Assembly (NCBI RefSeq): GCF_003248605.1
Contig: NZ_QFPF01000168.1
Span: forward strand, 1-5,488
Source: Microbacterium sp.
Lineage (GTDB): Bacteria; Actinomycetota; Actinomycetes; Actinomycetales; Microbacteriaceae
Length of the DNA stretch: 5,488 bases
Direction of reading: 5' to 3'
Notes under the pieces: model-generated
What the model was told of the DNA's origin: nothing
What the model saw: only the letters and a program-made list of their open reading frames with translations
Databases searched by the model: none
Shown: positions 5,146 through 5,488 of the stretch, in pieces
Layout of the letters: each line of letters opens with the position of its first letter
Numbering within the stretch: the first letter of the stretch is position 1
Translations under genes and position numbers: made by a program

Positions 5146-5488
5146 ATGTCATCCACCGTTGACGAGCTCATCCACGAGTCGGAGACCGAATCCGGATCCG
5201 GGTCCGCCGGACACGGCTACATCACCGACAAATCCAAGTTCCTCAACCGGCTGAAGCGCATCGAGGGGCAGGCGCGCGGCGTGCACAAGATGGTCGAAGA
5301 CGAGAAGTATTGCATTGACATCCTGACGCAGATCAGCGCGCTCACCAGCGCGCTGCAGGTCGTTGCCGTAGGGCTGCTCGATGAGCACCTCAAACACTGC
5401 GTCGTCGACGCCGCGCGGGCGGGAGGCGACGAGGCGGACATCAAGATCAAGGAAGCCACCGACGCCATCGCGCGACTCGTGCGGTCCT
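5146..5488 (+). CDS. csoR: CsoR-family copper-sensing transcriptional repressor (runs off the window)
   Basis: 114 codons are visible from the ATG at 5146, with AGGAGG (5133-5138) 7 nt upstream. The core begins at HGYITDKSKFLNRLKRIEGQ and continues through the helical CsoR/RcnR fold. The Cu(I) ligands of M. tuberculosis CsoR (C36, H61, C65) match C56, H81 and C85 with identical spacing, and Y55 precedes the first Cys as there. This points to copper rather than nickel, formaldehyde or persulfide sensing. Apo-CsoR binds G/C-tract dyads such as those at 2729-2767 and 2823-2842, and copper releases it. A Ser/Glu/Gly-rich tail of about 22 residues precedes the fold. The visible end (AIARLVRS) looks like a natural C-terminus, so the stop is probably the very next codon, of which only the first T is in the window. 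It lies 25 nt after copB with no terminator between them. Confidence 0.94.
   Translation, partial: MSSTVDELIHESETESGSGSAGHGYITDKSKFLNRLKRIEGQARGVHKMVEDEKYCIDILTQISALTSALQVVAVGLLDEHLKHCVVDAARAGGDEADIKIKEATDAIARLVRS

Noticed and set aside
5147..5159. 13-bp TGTCATCCACCGT shared with about 1847-1859
   Set aside because: Both copies lie in unrelated coding sequence on opposite gene strands with no extended similarity; likely chance.
1..5488. CRISPR array, insertion-sequence ends, transposase or integrase genes
   Set aside because: No regularly spaced repeats, no terminal inverted repeats and no recombinase protein signatures were seen in any frame.

Overview
The window is high-GC DNA with GTG starts, strong GGAGG-type ribosome binding sites, a possible leaderless gene and an actinobacterial-style CsoR/CopB pair. 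It most resembles a high-GC actinobacterium, possibly Microbacteriaceae; this is an inference from composition and protein style, not a database match.

Layout. The left edge (1-480) carries a leftward minimal nucleotidyltransferase gene (53-376) of the MNT type. Next come a strong bidirectional terminator hairpin (480-508) and, directly abutting it, the 3' 27 nt of a minus-strand tRNA (509-535, probably tRNA-Ser). The tRNA similarity stops inside the T-stem and no tRNA body follows, the signature of an integration-site (att) remnant. The geometry puts the inserted element to the right of it, so the copper genes may lie on an integrated island; no integrase is in view.

The middle (699-2672) holds three leftward genes. 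These are a membrane protein of the bacterial ion-channel type that has lost its pore-helix/selectivity-filter segment in frame, a three-helix membrane protein with a C-terminal DUF305 domain, and a Cys-rich four-helix-bundle copper-storage (Csp-like) protein broken by a frameshift. A 30-nt hairpin lies after the DUF305 gene and a 14-bp direct repeat overlaps its ribosome binding site.

The divergent control region (about 2673-3014) contains several CATACC...GGGGG dyads that look like CsoR operators, one overlapping a TATACA -10 box. It is followed by an untranslated leader of about 165 nt with a tiny ribosome-binding-site-equipped ORF and a perfect 8-bp GC hairpin.

The right part (3015-5488) encodes a complete CopB-type (CPH-motif, P1B-3) copper-exporting ATPase with a His-rich N-terminus. 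Just downstream is a CsoR copper-sensing repressor that runs off the window edge, probably by a single stop codon. Together this is a self-regulated copper-resistance locus: CsoR would repress the divergent region, copper would release it, and CopB would export the metal. On the leftward arm the storage protein is broken and the channel has lost its pore, while the export/regulation arm is intact.
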